Below are positions 1 through 7,714 of a DNA stretch of 14,922 bases, in pieces (position 1 is the stretch's first letter; every line of letters starts with the position of its first letter). Both the position numbers and the translations under genes were made by a program. The stretch covers positions 1-14,922 of the forward strand of contig CASEYA010000068.1 of NCBI GenBank assembly GCA_949291975.1, in the 5' to 3' direction. This stretch comes from an uncultured Christensenella sp. (GTDB lineage: Bacteria; Bacillota; Clostridia; Christensenellales; UBA1242). Under the pieces are notes generated by a model. The model was given only the letters and a program-made list of their open reading frames with translations, was not told the origin of the DNA and did not search any database.

Positions 1-1
1 A

Positions 2-3000
2 CATTGGTTAAATAATCAAAACCGCTTTATAAACGCCACAACAAATGACGACACCACTTCATTTGTTAGTGTGGGCGAAATTTGGAATAAAGATTTTGGA
101 TATTTTGATAGCAAAAATCTAAACAAATTGCTTCAATATGTCACAGGTGACATAAATATTACAGTAAATGATGTCAAAAATACTGGTTCAATTGGTGAGA
201 TAAAAAGCTCCGAAGATATAAGAAAAAATGCTGTAAACGAAAAAACAAATGTTCAAGATGTTCAAGTAACTTTTGGTGGACTGACTTGGCAAGTTGTTTA
301 TCTTTCACAAGATGCAGACGGAAATGATATTTTAACTTTGTGGCTTTCTTCAAGCTATCAAAAAGCGTGGGAAGATAGACCTACTGATGAGGGATTATAC
401 TATGGTTTCGTTGATGGTAGCCTATATTCAGATTGGTCAGCAGATTGGTACAGTTACTCTACAGAAGTAGCATACCCAAGCAATATGTATGGAACAAGTT
501 ATATAAATATAGTAACCTTGAATAATGGTGGTGAATATTCAAACAGAGACGGAAATTCAACTACAACATTTACTCAAAATGATAATAGTGTGTTTGCAAT
601 GTTTACCATGGAAGATAAAGCGGGGAGTGTTATAAAATATTTGGTAAAACCAAATCAAGTAGAATATCAAAAAACAGAAACAGCAGTTGCAACAGAAAGT
701 GCTAATTTAAATCACTTAACCCCTAATGATGCATATGGCACACCAAGTAGTGGAAGTTGGTATGATTCAGCTTATAACTATTCATTAAAAGCGGGCTATA
801 CAGATTGGGCAAATAACTATTTATGGTTACCAAGCATAACAGAAACTGGTTATTCAGATATATATAATGGAATATGGAATACATCAAGTTATCAAAGACA
901 AAATTATTCTAGTTTGGCAGAACATATAGACATTGGTGTTGGATCAAACAATAATAATTATGGTACATATGTGAAAAGTTATACATGGCTTCGCTCTGGT
1001 TTTTATGGTAATTCAAATGATAGTTATTATTTGCAATCATCAAATAATGGGTATAATAATTATACTGTTCACGAATCATATGCTGTGCGTCCGGCACTAC
1101 ACCTTAATATTAATGCGGCTGCAGCAAATACGCCATATGTTATGGTGGATGAGATTTGGAACGAAGATGGCAGTTATTTCAATGAACAAAATGTAAATAC
1201 TCTCTTGCGGTATATAACTGGCAATAATTCACTCACAGTAGGAGATGTTACAACTCCCGGCTCAATCAATCAAACAAAAACTTCTTCTGATATAAGAGAT
1301 ATCTCATATAATGCTGGAAGAACTTATACAAATAGCAATGATGAAACTGTAGGGCAAGATATCCAAGTGACTTTTGGTGGACTGACTTGGCAAGTTGTTT
1401 ATCTTTCACAAGATGAAGATGGAAATGATATTTTAACTTTGTGGCTTTCTTCAAGCTATCAAGAAAAATGGGATAATGATAGCAGTTTAACTAATAGAAA
1501 TGGTTTATACCATGGTTTTATCAATGGTGTATTATATTCAGATTTCTCCGGTGATTGGGCAGGTTCAAGCATTGCGGATTCATATCCTGCACAAATGTAT
1601 GGAAGTTCATATGTGCGTGCTGTGGCATTGAATAATGGTGGTCAATATTCGGTTAATGCATCTAATTTATCCACAAGTGTACAGCAAAGTGAAAATAGTG
1701 TGTTTGCGATGTTCACAATGGATGACGTTTATGGCAGTGTAACTGATTTTCTTGTTACTCCAGGTAAGGTTGCTTGGCAACAAACAGAATCTTCGACAAC
1801 AGAATTTGGTTCAAGTTGGAACGGTGGATATATTGTTCCAAATGAAGCATATGGAGTGTCAAATGGTGCATGGGCAAATCTAGATTATCCTTATACAAAT
1901 AAAAACAATTATGATGTTTGGCAAAATGATTATTTATGGTTACCAAGTTTAACTGAAACAGGATATGATGAGACATATATTGGTATTTGGGAGACATCTC
2001 TTGAGCAGAAACAAAATATCTCTTCTTTAGGCAGTCCTGAGCTTGGTGTTGGAACAGATAATGTAAATGATTCAAATGCGACATATGGTTATACTTGGCT
2101 TCGTTCTGGACATTATTATGATACAAATTATACATATTTTTTGTATCCAGAAACAAATTCTTTTAATAATGGTTATGTGTGGAGTTCTTGTGCAATTATG
2201 CCAGCACTTCATATTAATTTGAATAAAGTTGCTCTATCGGCAGATATTGCATTTTCACCAGTTTGGGATGGGAATTCTGCAGTTATGCCAACCTTACAAA
2301 ATGATTTTCAAGAAAACAGCAAGGACAATCCATATATTATAGATAGTGCGGCAAAACTTGCGTATCTAAGCAAAAACTACGCTTGGGCAGCAGATAAATA
2401 TTTCTTACAAACCGAAAATCTTGACCTAAACAATGAGCCATGGACACCGATTAACAACACATCAAGTGGTCTGACATATTATTACAATGGTGGAGGACAT
2501 TCTATTTCAAATTTAAATATAAATGCCACAGAGAATACTAATTTGAATGCGAACTATCTTGGGCTGTTTGGTAATATAAATGGCGGATATATTACAAATT
2601 TGAAAATATTATCTGGAAGAGTTGAGGGGGTAAGCGCTGTTGGTTCATTTGCAGGACAAGCATCAAATGCAACAATATTTTTATGTTATAATGTTGGCGT
2701 TAGTGTTTCTGGAAGTAGTTCTGTTGGAGGTGTTGTTGGATGTGCTTATTCTTGTGTTATAACAGGTTGTATTAATGACGGAGCAATTACATCAACATCA
2801 AATAATACAGGAGGAATTGTTGGAGATTCGTCAACTTTAACAATATCAAGCTGTTATAATGCAGGAAATATAACGGGTGTTGGAAATCTTGGCGGAATTG
2901 TTGGACAATGCAGTAATTATGCTTTAATTACAAACTCATATAACGCAGGAAGTATAACAGCAAGTGGTTCACTTATTGGCGGAATTGTTGGTTATATTCA

Positions 3001-3334
3001 AGGATATGGAACAAACAAGTCTGTTGTATCCAGTTGTTATAGTTATGGATTTATGGCAGGCGGTTCATGTGTTGGTGGAGTTGTTGGATACATTGAAAAC
3101 ACAGCAAGCAATCCATCAAGAAATGTGAGTGTTGGTTGGTGCTACTATAACACAGAAACAATTGGAACAGTAAGTGGCGTTGTTGGCTTTGGAGCAAGTT
3201 TTCAAAGTTATGGCTTAACAACCACAGAGATGCAAGGGGCGCAAAACACAAACTGGATGTATTTATCAAGTGCGTTTTGGAACTTTGAAAGTGGACAATA
3301 TCCAACTTTAAAGTATATTGCACAACCAGCATAA
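2..3334 (+). CDS. Repeat-containing surface/secreted protein (two DUF6273-like units plus GLUG repeats), 5' partial
   Basis: The reading frame is open from base 2, so the gene starts left of the window. The GTG at 71 lies inside a repeat and has no ribosome binding site, so it is not the start. Two homologous units of about 360 residues begin at GEIWN (74) and DEIWN (1148). Each carries VTFGGLTWQVVYLSQD near its start, a YLWLPS..ETGY segment, and near its end TWLRSG followed by RPALHLN or MPALHIN. The WLRSG...RPAL pattern resembles DUF6273, recalled from family knowledge. From about 2260 a third region follows: a PYIIDSAAKLAYL/NLDLNNEPWTPI entry, then at least six GLUG-like repeats (GG[IV]VG...CYN.G.I) to about 3200, ending FESGQYPTLKY. 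GLUG repeats occur in extracellular adhesin-like proteins. The protein is rich in Tyr, Asn, Ser and Trp. No LPXTG or hydrophobic anchor is seen at the C-terminus, so secretion or attachment must depend on the missing N-terminus. An adhesive or structural surface role is inferred. Confidence 0.85.
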   Translation, partial: HWLNNQNRFINATTNDDTTSFVSVGEIWNKDFGYFDSKNLNKLLQYVTGDINITVNDVKNTGSIGEIKSSEDIRKNAVNEKTNVQDVQVTFGGLTWQVVYLSQDADGNDILTLWLSSSYQKAWEDRPTDEGLYYGFVDGSLYSDWSADWYSYSTEVAYPSNMYGTSYINIVTLNNGGEYSNRDGNSTTTFTQNDNSVFAMFTMEDKAGSVIKYLVKPNQVEYQKTETAVATESANLNHLTPNDAYGTPSSGSWYDSAYNYSLKAGYTDWANNYLWLPSITETGYSDIYNGIWNTSSYQRQNYSSLAEHIDIGVGSNNNNYGTYVKSYTWLRSGFYGNSNDSYYLQSSNNGYNNYTVHESYAVRPALHLNINAAAANTPYVMVDEIWNEDGSYFNEQNVNTLLRYITGNNSLTVGDVTTPGSINQTKTSSDIRDISYNAGRTYTNSNDETVGQDIQVTFGGLTWQVVYLSQDEDGNDILTLWLSSSYQEKWDNDSSLTNRNGLYHGFINGVLYSDFSGDWAGSSIADSYPAQMYGSSYVRAVALNNGGQYSVNASNLSTSVQQSENSVFAMFTMDDVYGSVTDFLVTPGKVAWQQTESSTTEFGSSWNGGYIVPNEAYGVSNGAWANLDYPYTNKNNYDVWQNDYLWLPSLTETGYDETYIGIWETSLEQKQNISSLGSPELGVGTDNVNDSNATYGYTWLRSGHYYDTNYTYFLYPETNSFNNGYVWSSCAIMPALHINLNKVALSADIAFSPVWDGNSAVMPTLQNDFQENSKDNPYIIDSAAKLAYLSKNYAWAADKYFLQTENLDLNNEPWTPINNTSSGLTYYYNGGGHSISNLNINATENTNLNANYLGLFGNINGGYITNLKILSGRVEGVSAVGSFAGQASNATIFLCYNVGVSVSGSSSVGGVVGCAYSCVITGCINDGAITSTSNNTGGIVGDSSTLTISSCYNAGNITGVGNLGGIVGQCSNYALITNSYNAGSITASGSLIGGIVGYIQGYGTNKSVVSSCYSYGFMAGGSCVGGVVGYIENTASNPSRNVSVGWCYYNTETIGTVSGVVGFGASFQSYGLTTTEMQGAQNTNWMYLSSAFWNFESGQYPTLKYIAQPA
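263..361 (+). repeat. Near-identical intragenic DNA repeat, copy 1
   Basis: This 99-base segment matches 1364-1462 with 3 mismatches by eye, 1101 bases apart. It encodes the QVTFGGLTWQVVYLSQD part of the first repeat unit and continues to SSSYQ. The flanking DNA of the two units is clearly more diverged, so this block may have been homogenised recently. Confidence 0.85.
1364..1462 (+). repeat. Near-identical intragenic DNA repeat, copy 2
   Basis: This is the partner of 263-361 (96 of 99 bases identical by eye) inside the second repeat unit. The unit starts are 1074 bases apart but these blocks are 1101 apart. The second unit therefore carries a 27-base (9-residue) insertion between its start and this block. 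Confidence 0.85.
2545..3200 (+). repeat. GLUG-type protein repeats
   Basis: About six tandem degenerate units of roughly 30 residues are seen. Each has a small-residue core such as VGGVVG, TGGIVG, LGGIVG or IGGIVG, followed by a cysteine-containing SCYN.G or similar strand. This is the signature of the GLUG motif, thought to form a repetitive beta structure. The sequence identity of the repeats is at protein level only. Confidence 0.75.
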
Positions 3335-3557
3335 AATTGGTGTTTAAAAAGTTAATATAAACAGCAAAACAATCAATAAGTCGAGTGCGGAGCACACCTT
3401 GAAATACGTTGAAGAATAGAGATAAAGATAACTAAAAATTGATATAAAAATAAAATTTTGTTCATTTTTCAAGCATGAAACACACCCAACTTTAAAAATA
3501 TGCGGAAGCTGTATAACTTTTAGTTTTATAAAAAATTAGCTATTACAATTTGTTTTA

Positions 3558-3588
3558 CAAAGCACGGATAAAGTCTGTGCTTTTTTAT
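3558..3588 (+). terminator. Rho-independent terminator
   Basis: The stem AGCACGGA pairs with TCTGTGCT (one G-U pair) across a five-base loop, extended by A-T pairs and followed by a run of T. It lies about 225 bases after the surface-protein stop and is the first plausible end of that transcript. It also insulates the tRNA promoter. Confidence 0.75.
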
Positions 3589-3658
3589 TTTGATAATTTT
3601 TATATATTGAAATATTAAAAAATAATAAATTACGCTTAAAAATATTTGTTCTTTATGA

Positions 3659-3687
3659 TTGACAACACTTTTTTAATATGATATACT
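3659..3687 (+). promoter_or_regulatory. Near-consensus housekeeping-type promoter for tRNA-Ser
   Basis: TTGACA at 3659-3664, a 17-base spacer, then TATACT at 3682-3687. Transcription would start near 3694, a few bases before the mature tRNA 5' end at 3700. Confidence 0.85.
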
Positions 3688-3699
3688 GAAATTATCTTT

Positions 3700-3790
3700 G
3701 GAGAAGTACTCAAGTGGTTGAAGAGGATGCCCTGCTAAGGCATTAGTACGGGAAACTGTAGCGAGGGTTCAAATCCCTCCTTCTCCGCCA
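3700..3790 (+). tRNA. tRNA-Ser (anticodon GCT)
   Basis: The acceptor stem GGAGAAG (3700-3706) pairs with CTTCTCC (3780-3786), followed by discriminator G and an encoded CCA. The anticodon stem ATGCC/GGCAT encloses the loop CTGCTAA, giving anticodon GCT at 3734-3736, which reads AGC and AGT serine codons. A long variable arm (TAGTACGGGAAACTGTAGC) marks it as a class II tRNA, as expected for serine. The T arm has GAGGGTTCAAATCCCTC. It is a single tRNA, with its own promoter just upstream and a terminator just downstream. Confidence 0.97.
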
Positions 3791-3794
3791 ACAC

Positions 3795-3832
3795 AAGCGT
3801 AAGTCTAAAAACGGTCAGACTTACGCTTTTTT
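3795..3832 (+). terminator. Strong terminator of the tRNA transcript
   Basis: A perfect 12-base stem, AAGCGTAAGTCT and AGACTTACGCTT, encloses a 10-base loop and runs into a T-tract ending at 3832. The next gene's ribosome binding site begins about four bases later, leaving no room for a separate promoter. Confidence 0.92.
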
Positions 3833-3845
3833 AAAAGGAAAAAAG

Positions 3846-4580
3846 ATGTTTTATCATATTTCTTCACAAAAAGGTTTAACTGAATTAGAACCAAGGGTAA
3901 GCACACATGGTAAACCTTGGGTATATGCTTTAAAAAATCCAGCAATAGGTTTAATTTTTGCTGGTAGAGACGACTTGGGAAATAAAGCTGATGATAAGTT
4001 CACAAAATATGGAGTAACAAAGGATAACATTCCAGAAGTGTTTGAATTATATCAAGGTTGTTTAGATGAAATTCTAAAAAATAAAGATTGCTATATCTAT
4101 AAACTTGAAGATAGTGGATTTTTACCAAATCAAACCTCATGGTCGCCAGAATGGGTGAGTCCAAATAAGACAAAGGTCATTGGTGTTGAGTATATTGCAG
4201 ATATACTAAAAGAAATTAAAAAACTAGAAGCGGAAAGAAAATTTGTTATACATTATTACAAAAATACATATGAATATAATGAGTTTGTAAAAGACATAAT
4301 ACACGACCTAGTAAAAAGATATTGTGATTCTGGCTGGATAAATATTGCGCTAGTGAAACACTATGAAGATGTTATAAAAATGGCTGTGAATAACAGTATT
4401 GAAAACAATTTTAGAAAGGGTTATGAAAATCTTTCAAATGAGCAACTGCAAGAAGTTTTTCACAGATTAGATAATGATGAAAATCATGGCAGATTTGTGC
4501 GCAAAGAACTTTTATATTTTTATCCAGAAGAAACAGTTCAATGGATAAACAAGAAATATCAATCAGCAAATAAAAAATAA
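3846..4580 (+). CDS. Hypothetical protein with possible ADP-ribosyltransferase-like N-terminus
   Basis: This 244-residue soluble protein has no signal peptide or membrane segment. The start is supported by AAAAGGA six bases upstream of the ATG. The N-terminus FYHISSQKGLTELEP, then STHGKPWVYA and a GLIFAGRDDLG segment, resembles the opening strands of ART-fold families of the YH-G/S type such as DUF3990. That is a pattern-level impression, not a firm match. A SWSPEWVS segment near residues 99-106 ends this part. The remainder is largely helical and charged, with no recognised motif. The gene sits immediately after the tRNA-Ser terminator, so its transcripts may come from terminator read-through. 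A membrane-protein gene follows after 57 bases with no terminator, suggesting a two-gene unit. Whether it is an enzyme, a toxin or something else cannot be told here. Confidence 0.8.
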   Translation: MFYHISSQKGLTELEPRVSTHGKPWVYALKNPAIGLIFAGRDDLGNKADDKFTKYGVTKDNIPEVFELYQGCLDEILKNKDCYIYKLEDSGFLPNQTSWSPEWVSPNKTKVIGVEYIADILKEIKKLEAERKFVIHYYKNTYEYNEFVKDIIHDLVKRYCDSGWINIALVKHYEDVIKMAVNNSIENNFRKGYENLSNEQLQEVFHRLDNDENHGRFVRKELLYFYPEETVQWINKKYQSANKK

Positions 4581-4637
4581 ATTAAAATATGAATTTTTAT
4601 TTATTTTCATAAAATTAAAGAATTGGGTGGTGACAAC

Positions 4638-5381
4638 ATGAAAAATTTATTTTGTTCTAAATATTTCTGGATTATAATTGCCATTATTGTGGGAATAATT
4701 TTGACAATTTTAGGTTCGACATTTGTTTGTGACATTGATATGTTAATGGCTATTGGGTCAGGTGTTTTAAGTTCTTCTGTTGTATCTTTGATATTGGAAA
4801 TTTTGAATGATAAAAGACATAAAGAAGAAATTGAAAATCAGCGTGATTTTGTATTTGAAGATATTAAGTTTGAAGTTTTAAACATTTTTAAATATGAAAT
4901 TTTAAATTTTTCATCTTATTGTTACTTATACTCTGAAAGAAAAGAATTTATAAAAAAGCAAGAGTCAATAGAACATATCCTTGATTCATTAAAAGATTAT
5001 ATTCATAAAATCAACAACCATATTGCAGAAGATTCCAAATCTAAAAAGAATTTAGTTATTGATGAAAAATGGTTGCAGTTAGATAAAAACAAAGATAAAT
5101 ATTTATGTATTAATTGTTTACAAAACTATGAAAATTTATTAAAAAAATTAAATAAAATCATGGGTAATAAAGATTTTTATTTTAATTTAAAAATTATCAG
5201 TCAGGAAGAATTTGACCAAATAACTGCTATAATTTCTATTCTTGAAGATATAGTCATGTTTTCGCAAATTAAATCAAGGCATTATATTCTTGAAGAAAAG
5301 GGAAAGTTTTTTGAAGAAATAAAAAATACCTTTGATTTGTTGGGAATAGACAAAGAAAAAGTGATTAAAATACAATTTTAA
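4638..5381 (+). CDS. Two-helix membrane protein with cytoplasmic helical domain, unknown function
   Basis: This is a 247-residue protein. A TTG at 4623 is also in frame, but the ATG at 4638 is preferred because GGGTGGTGA ends just upstream at the right spacing. Residues about 8-30 (FWIIIAIIVGIILTILGS core) and 34-56 form two hydrophobic helices with a very short connection. The remaining ~190 residues are strongly charged, Lys/Glu/Asn-rich and predicted helical, probably coiled coil, and likely cytoplasmic. No catalytic motif is seen. It lies 57 bases after the possible ART-like gene with no hairpin terminator between them, so co-transcription is likely. The DNA here looks even more AT-rich than the flanking genes. 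I do not recognise the family. Confidence 0.78.
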   Translation: MKNLFCSKYFWIIIAIIVGIILTILGSTFVCDIDMLMAIGSGVLSSSVVSLILEILNDKRHKEEIENQRDFVFEDIKFEVLNIFKYEILNFSSYCYLYSERKEFIKKQESIEHILDSLKDYIHKINNHIAEDSKSKKNLVIDEKWLQLDKNKDKYLCINCLQNYENLLKKLNKIMGNKDFYFNLKIISQEEFDQITAIISILEDIVMFSQIKSRHYILEEKGKFFEEIKNTFDLLGIDKEKVIKIQF

Positions 5382-5430
5382 TTAGATTTGTTAAAAATCA
5401 TGTGAATGTTTAATAATTTATAAAATCACA

Positions 5431-5460
5431 AAATGGCTTGCTTTATAGCTGGCCATTTTT
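5431..5460 (+). terminator. Rho-independent terminator
   Basis: AAATGGC (5431-5437) pairs with GCCATTT (5452-5458), with an inner GCT/AGC helix across a TTAT loop, followed by a T-run. It would end the 3846-5381 unit. Confidence 0.75.
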
Positions 5461-5527
5461 AATATAATGTTAAGCTTATTATGAGTTAATAGGACTATAT
5501 TAAATAAAATATCTTAATAAATATTTT

Positions 5528-5557
5528 TTTACAATATTAAAAAGTTCTTGCTAATAT
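5528..5557 (+). promoter_or_regulatory. Possible promoter for the FkbM gene
   Basis: TTTACA at 5528-5533, an 18-base spacer and TAATAT at 5552-5557 form a fair match. The region is so AT-rich that chance matches are expected, so this is tentative. It would give a leader of about 60 bases. Confidence 0.35.
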
Positions 5558-5622
5558 AAAATAAAAAATCGCACTAAAATATAGAGTTTTGAATATATAA
5601 AATAAAAGTTAAAGGAGGAAAA

Positions 5623-6588
5623 ATGGCAAATTACATAGATGAAAAGTTTTATTCTTTAATTGGCGAATTTGAAAAAAATGATTTTTATCAAATTTATTCA
5701 CATATGGTAAAAAAGTTTAGGCAAATACCAAAAGTAACACAATCTTCTCTGGAATCTTATTTTAATCGCTATAATTATTGGGGAAATTTTAATATTTCAG
5801 AAGAAAACTTTGAAGTCCTTTTTCAAAAAGCAAAAATATTTAAAGAAAATGCACAAGATTATATTTGGTTATATGAAAATCTAGCAGACTATCAATCTAA
5901 AAATCTTCTTTATGCAATTTTAAACAATTTTTATAATTTTGATTTTAATAGTTTAAAAAATGCAACTGAAAATGTGTTTTTACAGTATTTTGATTTAAAT
6001 TTATTGCCAAAGTGTAAAAATGAAATTTTTGTTGATGTTGGTGCATATGTTGGAGATACCGTCCTTGATTTCATTAAATCATATGGGCAAGAAAGTTATG
6101 ATAAAATCTATTGCTATGATATTACTGACAAAATTTTAGATACAGCAAAAAATAATTTAAGTGCGTATAAAAATATTGAGTTTAGAAATAAAGCAGTTTC
6201 TAGCATTGCTGGAATTGCTACTATAAGTGAAAATACCTTTTCAGCTTCAGCTAATAAGACTAATAGCATTGAACAAAATGGCATTCAGGTAGATTCCGTT
6301 AAACTGGATGATGATATATCAGAAAAAATTACCCTTATAAAAATGGATATAGAAGGTGGCGAACAAGATGCAATTCGTGGAAGTATTCGACATATAAGAG
6401 AAGACCTGCCAAAAATGTTTTTATCAGTTTATCATAATAATGTTGATTTAATTGAGATACCAAAAATGATAAATAATATAACTTCACAATATAATTTTTA
6501 TCTTCGATATTATGGTGGTTGTGTATATCCAACCGAAATAGTGTTGGCTTGTTTGCCTAAAACGGCAGAAATGTGTGATATTAGATAA
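5623..6588 (+). CDS. FkbM-family SAM-dependent methyltransferase
   Basis: This 321-residue enzyme is likely to transfer a methyl group from S-adenosylmethionine to a hydroxyl, as FkbM-type proteins do on polyketides and sugars; the substrate is unknown. Residues ~1-130 form a helical extension of a kind common in clostridial members. The Rossmann part begins with FVDVGAYVGDT (about 136-146), which contains the glycine-rich SAM motif I. IYCYDI follows as motif II. KMDIEGGEQ (240-248) is the FkbM hallmark, and the C-terminus has SVYHNN...EIP and YLRYYGG. There is no signal peptide or membrane segment, so it acts in the cytoplasm. The ATG is preceded by an excellent AAAGGAGG. The gene stands alone between two terminators, with no glycosyltransferases next to it to indicate a glycan pathway. 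Confidence 0.93.
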   Translation: MANYIDEKFYSLIGEFEKNDFYQIYSHMVKKFRQIPKVTQSSLESYFNRYNYWGNFNISEENFEVLFQKAKIFKENAQDYIWLYENLADYQSKNLLYAILNNFYNFDFNSLKNATENVFLQYFDLNLLPKCKNEIFVDVGAYVGDTVLDFIKSYGQESYDKIYCYDITDKILDTAKNNLSAYKNIEFRNKAVSSIAGIATISENTFSASANKTNSIEQNGIQVDSVKLDDDISEKITLIKMDIEGGEQDAIRGSIRHIREDLPKMFLSVYHNNVDLIEIPKMINNITSQYNFYLRYYGGCVYPTEIVLACLPKTAEMCDIR

Positions 6589-6661
6589 TATTTTGTTAAA
6601 TTATATGTTGTAACTTTTATTATTTGAGCAAAAAACACTAGAATACTTATTAAATTTCTAT

Positions 6662-6691
6662 AAAAAAGCAGGCTTTAATTTCCTGCTTTTT
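6662..6691 (+). terminator. Rho-independent terminator after FkbM gene
   Basis: AAAAAGCAGG and CCTGCTTTTT form a perfect 10-base stem around a nine-base loop, with the T-run as part of the 3' arm. It lies about 75 bases after the methyltransferase stop. Confidence 0.88.
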
Positions 6692-6692
6692 C

Positions 6693-6721
6693 TTGCTTAT
6701 TAGATTTAGCAATGGTATAAT
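6693..6721 (+). promoter_or_regulatory. Promoter for the GH16 gene, extended -10
   Basis: TTGCTT at 6693-6698, a 17-base spacer and a perfect TATAAT at 6716-6721 preceded by TGG (extended -10). The predicted start is near 6728, giving a leader of about 40 bases. The -35 element begins right after the preceding terminator's T-run. Confidence 0.75.
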
Positions 6722-6766
6722 GAATATATAAAATGCTGTTTATATAAGAAATAAGGCGGTATTAAA

Positions 6767-7660
6767 TTGACAAAATCAAAAAAGATAACAATAATAATTG
6801 TAAGTTTATTTTTGTCTGTTATTTTTATATTTGCAAGCATCTTTTGCATTTTATGCTTTCCCATTGCCGATGTAATTGATGACGAGTTCATTTCTCAAAA
6901 TGTATCATTAAGTGAGATTAAAAAAGACTATCAAGAAGTATTTGTTGATGATTTTAATAGCGAAACGCTTGATATGAATTCATGGAACTTTGAAGGAAGC
7001 AGAGTGAATAGGAATAATGAATTACAAACATATGCTGACAGTATGGCAGACGGCAATGTTTTATTGGAAGAAGGTTGCCTTAGCATAGTTGCAAAAGAAG
7101 AAGGGCGGAATGGAAAAAATTATACATCAGCAAGCATAACGACGCAAGGCAAAGTTGCCTATAAATATGGTATATTTGAAATGAGAGCCAAACTTCCTTT
7201 TGGAAACGGGCTTTGGCCTGCATTTTGGCTTATGGGACAAACAAATTTCTTTAATGCACAACTTTGGCCAGTAACTGGTGAGATAGATATTATGGAGTCT
7301 ATTTGTGGCCGTGAAAATGATAACACAATTCACAGCACAATTCATTATGGAGGAACAATATTTTCTGGTTCACTTTATAGACAGGGTGGTTCATTTATCT
7401 TAGAGGAAGATAGATTTAGCAATGATTTTCATGTTTTTGGTGTAATTATAACCGATAGACAAATGCTTTTTTATGTGGATGATACAATTCACACATATAT
7501 TGATATAACAAGCCCCGAGTGTGACACATTCAGGAAATATGATAAATATATCATTATTAACTTAGCAATAGGAGGACAGTGGGCTGGCAGTCCAGATGAC
7601 TCTACCGTTTTTCCGAACAGTTATTTAATAGATTATGTAAAAATATATCAGCATATATAG
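6767..7660 (+). CDS. Glycoside hydrolase family 16 (laminarinase/beta-glucanase-like), membrane-anchored or secreted
   Basis: This 297-residue protein starts at TTG, with AAGGCGGT seven bases ahead; no ATG occurs in frame before residue 70, inside the catalytic domain. Residues 7-31 are a hydrophobic segment after a lysine-rich end, acting as signal peptide or membrane anchor; no clean lipobox is seen. The rest is a compact GH16 domain: FVDDFNSETLD, WNFEG, NNELQTY, the YGIFEMRAKLP strand, GLWPAFWLMG, and the active site GEIDIMES. In that site E172 is the expected nucleophile, D174 the assisting aspartate and E177 the acid/base. HSTIHYGG and a final YVKIYQ strand complete it. Family members cut beta-1,3 or mixed beta-1,3/1,4 glucans, outside the cell. 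The exact substrate cannot be read here. It has its own promoter, and no terminator separates it from the TrpF-like gene 54 bases on. Confidence 0.93.
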   Translation: MTKSKKITIIIVSLFLSVIFIFASIFCILCFPIADVIDDEFISQNVSLSEIKKDYQEVFVDDFNSETLDMNSWNFEGSRVNRNNELQTYADSMADGNVLLEEGCLSIVAKEEGRNGKNYTSASITTQGKVAYKYGIFEMRAKLPFGNGLWPAFWLMGQTNFFNAQLWPVTGEIDIMESICGRENDNTIHSTIHYGGTIFSGSLYRQGGSFILEEDRFSNDFHVFGVIITDRQMLFYVDDTIHTYIDITSPECDTFRKYDKYIIINLAIGGQWAGSPDDSTVFPNSYLIDYVKIYQHI

Positions 7661-7714
7661 ATTCATGCAAAAGTAATGGTTATAAATATAATTTTTTAAT
7701 TAAAGGTGAAAGTT

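Larger units (their letters stand above)
3335..3699. other. Gene-free intergenic stretch
   Basis: No credible coding sequence is seen: the ATGs at about 3475 and 3500 run into stops within a few codons. It holds a small GTGC/GCAC palindrome near 3386-3396, the terminator at 3558-3588 and the tRNA promoter at 3659-3687. The first 220 bases after the surface-protein stop have no feature I can name. Confidence 0.7.

Noticed and set aside
1755..2156. A 133-codon open frame on the minus strand within the surface-protein gene
   Set aside because: It lies wholly inside a well-supported plus-strand gene, is rich in His, Tyr and Asn from reversed repeat codons, and has no ribosome binding site.
3051..3395. 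A 114-codon minus-strand frame over the end of the surface-protein gene
   Set aside because: It overlaps the GLUG repeats antisense and has no promoter, ribosome binding site or domain.
3386..3396. Short palindrome GTGC/GCAC in the gene-free stretch
   Set aside because: A four-base stem with a three-base loop and no T-run is too weak to call a terminator or operator.
3700..3790. tRNA-Ser as an integration site for a mobile element
   Set aside because: No direct repeat of the tRNA 3' end, integrase or excisionase gene was seen elsewhere in the window.
4589..4610. Inverted ATGAA/TTCAT between the two genes behind the tRNA
   Set aside because: The stem is only five A/T-rich pairs with no T-run; chance occurrence is likely in this composition.
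7681..7692. TATAAAT/TATAAT-like sequences ahead of the TrpF-like gene
   Set aside because: No -35 element at proper distance; such strings are common in AT-rich DNA, and co-transcription with the GH16 gene is as likely.
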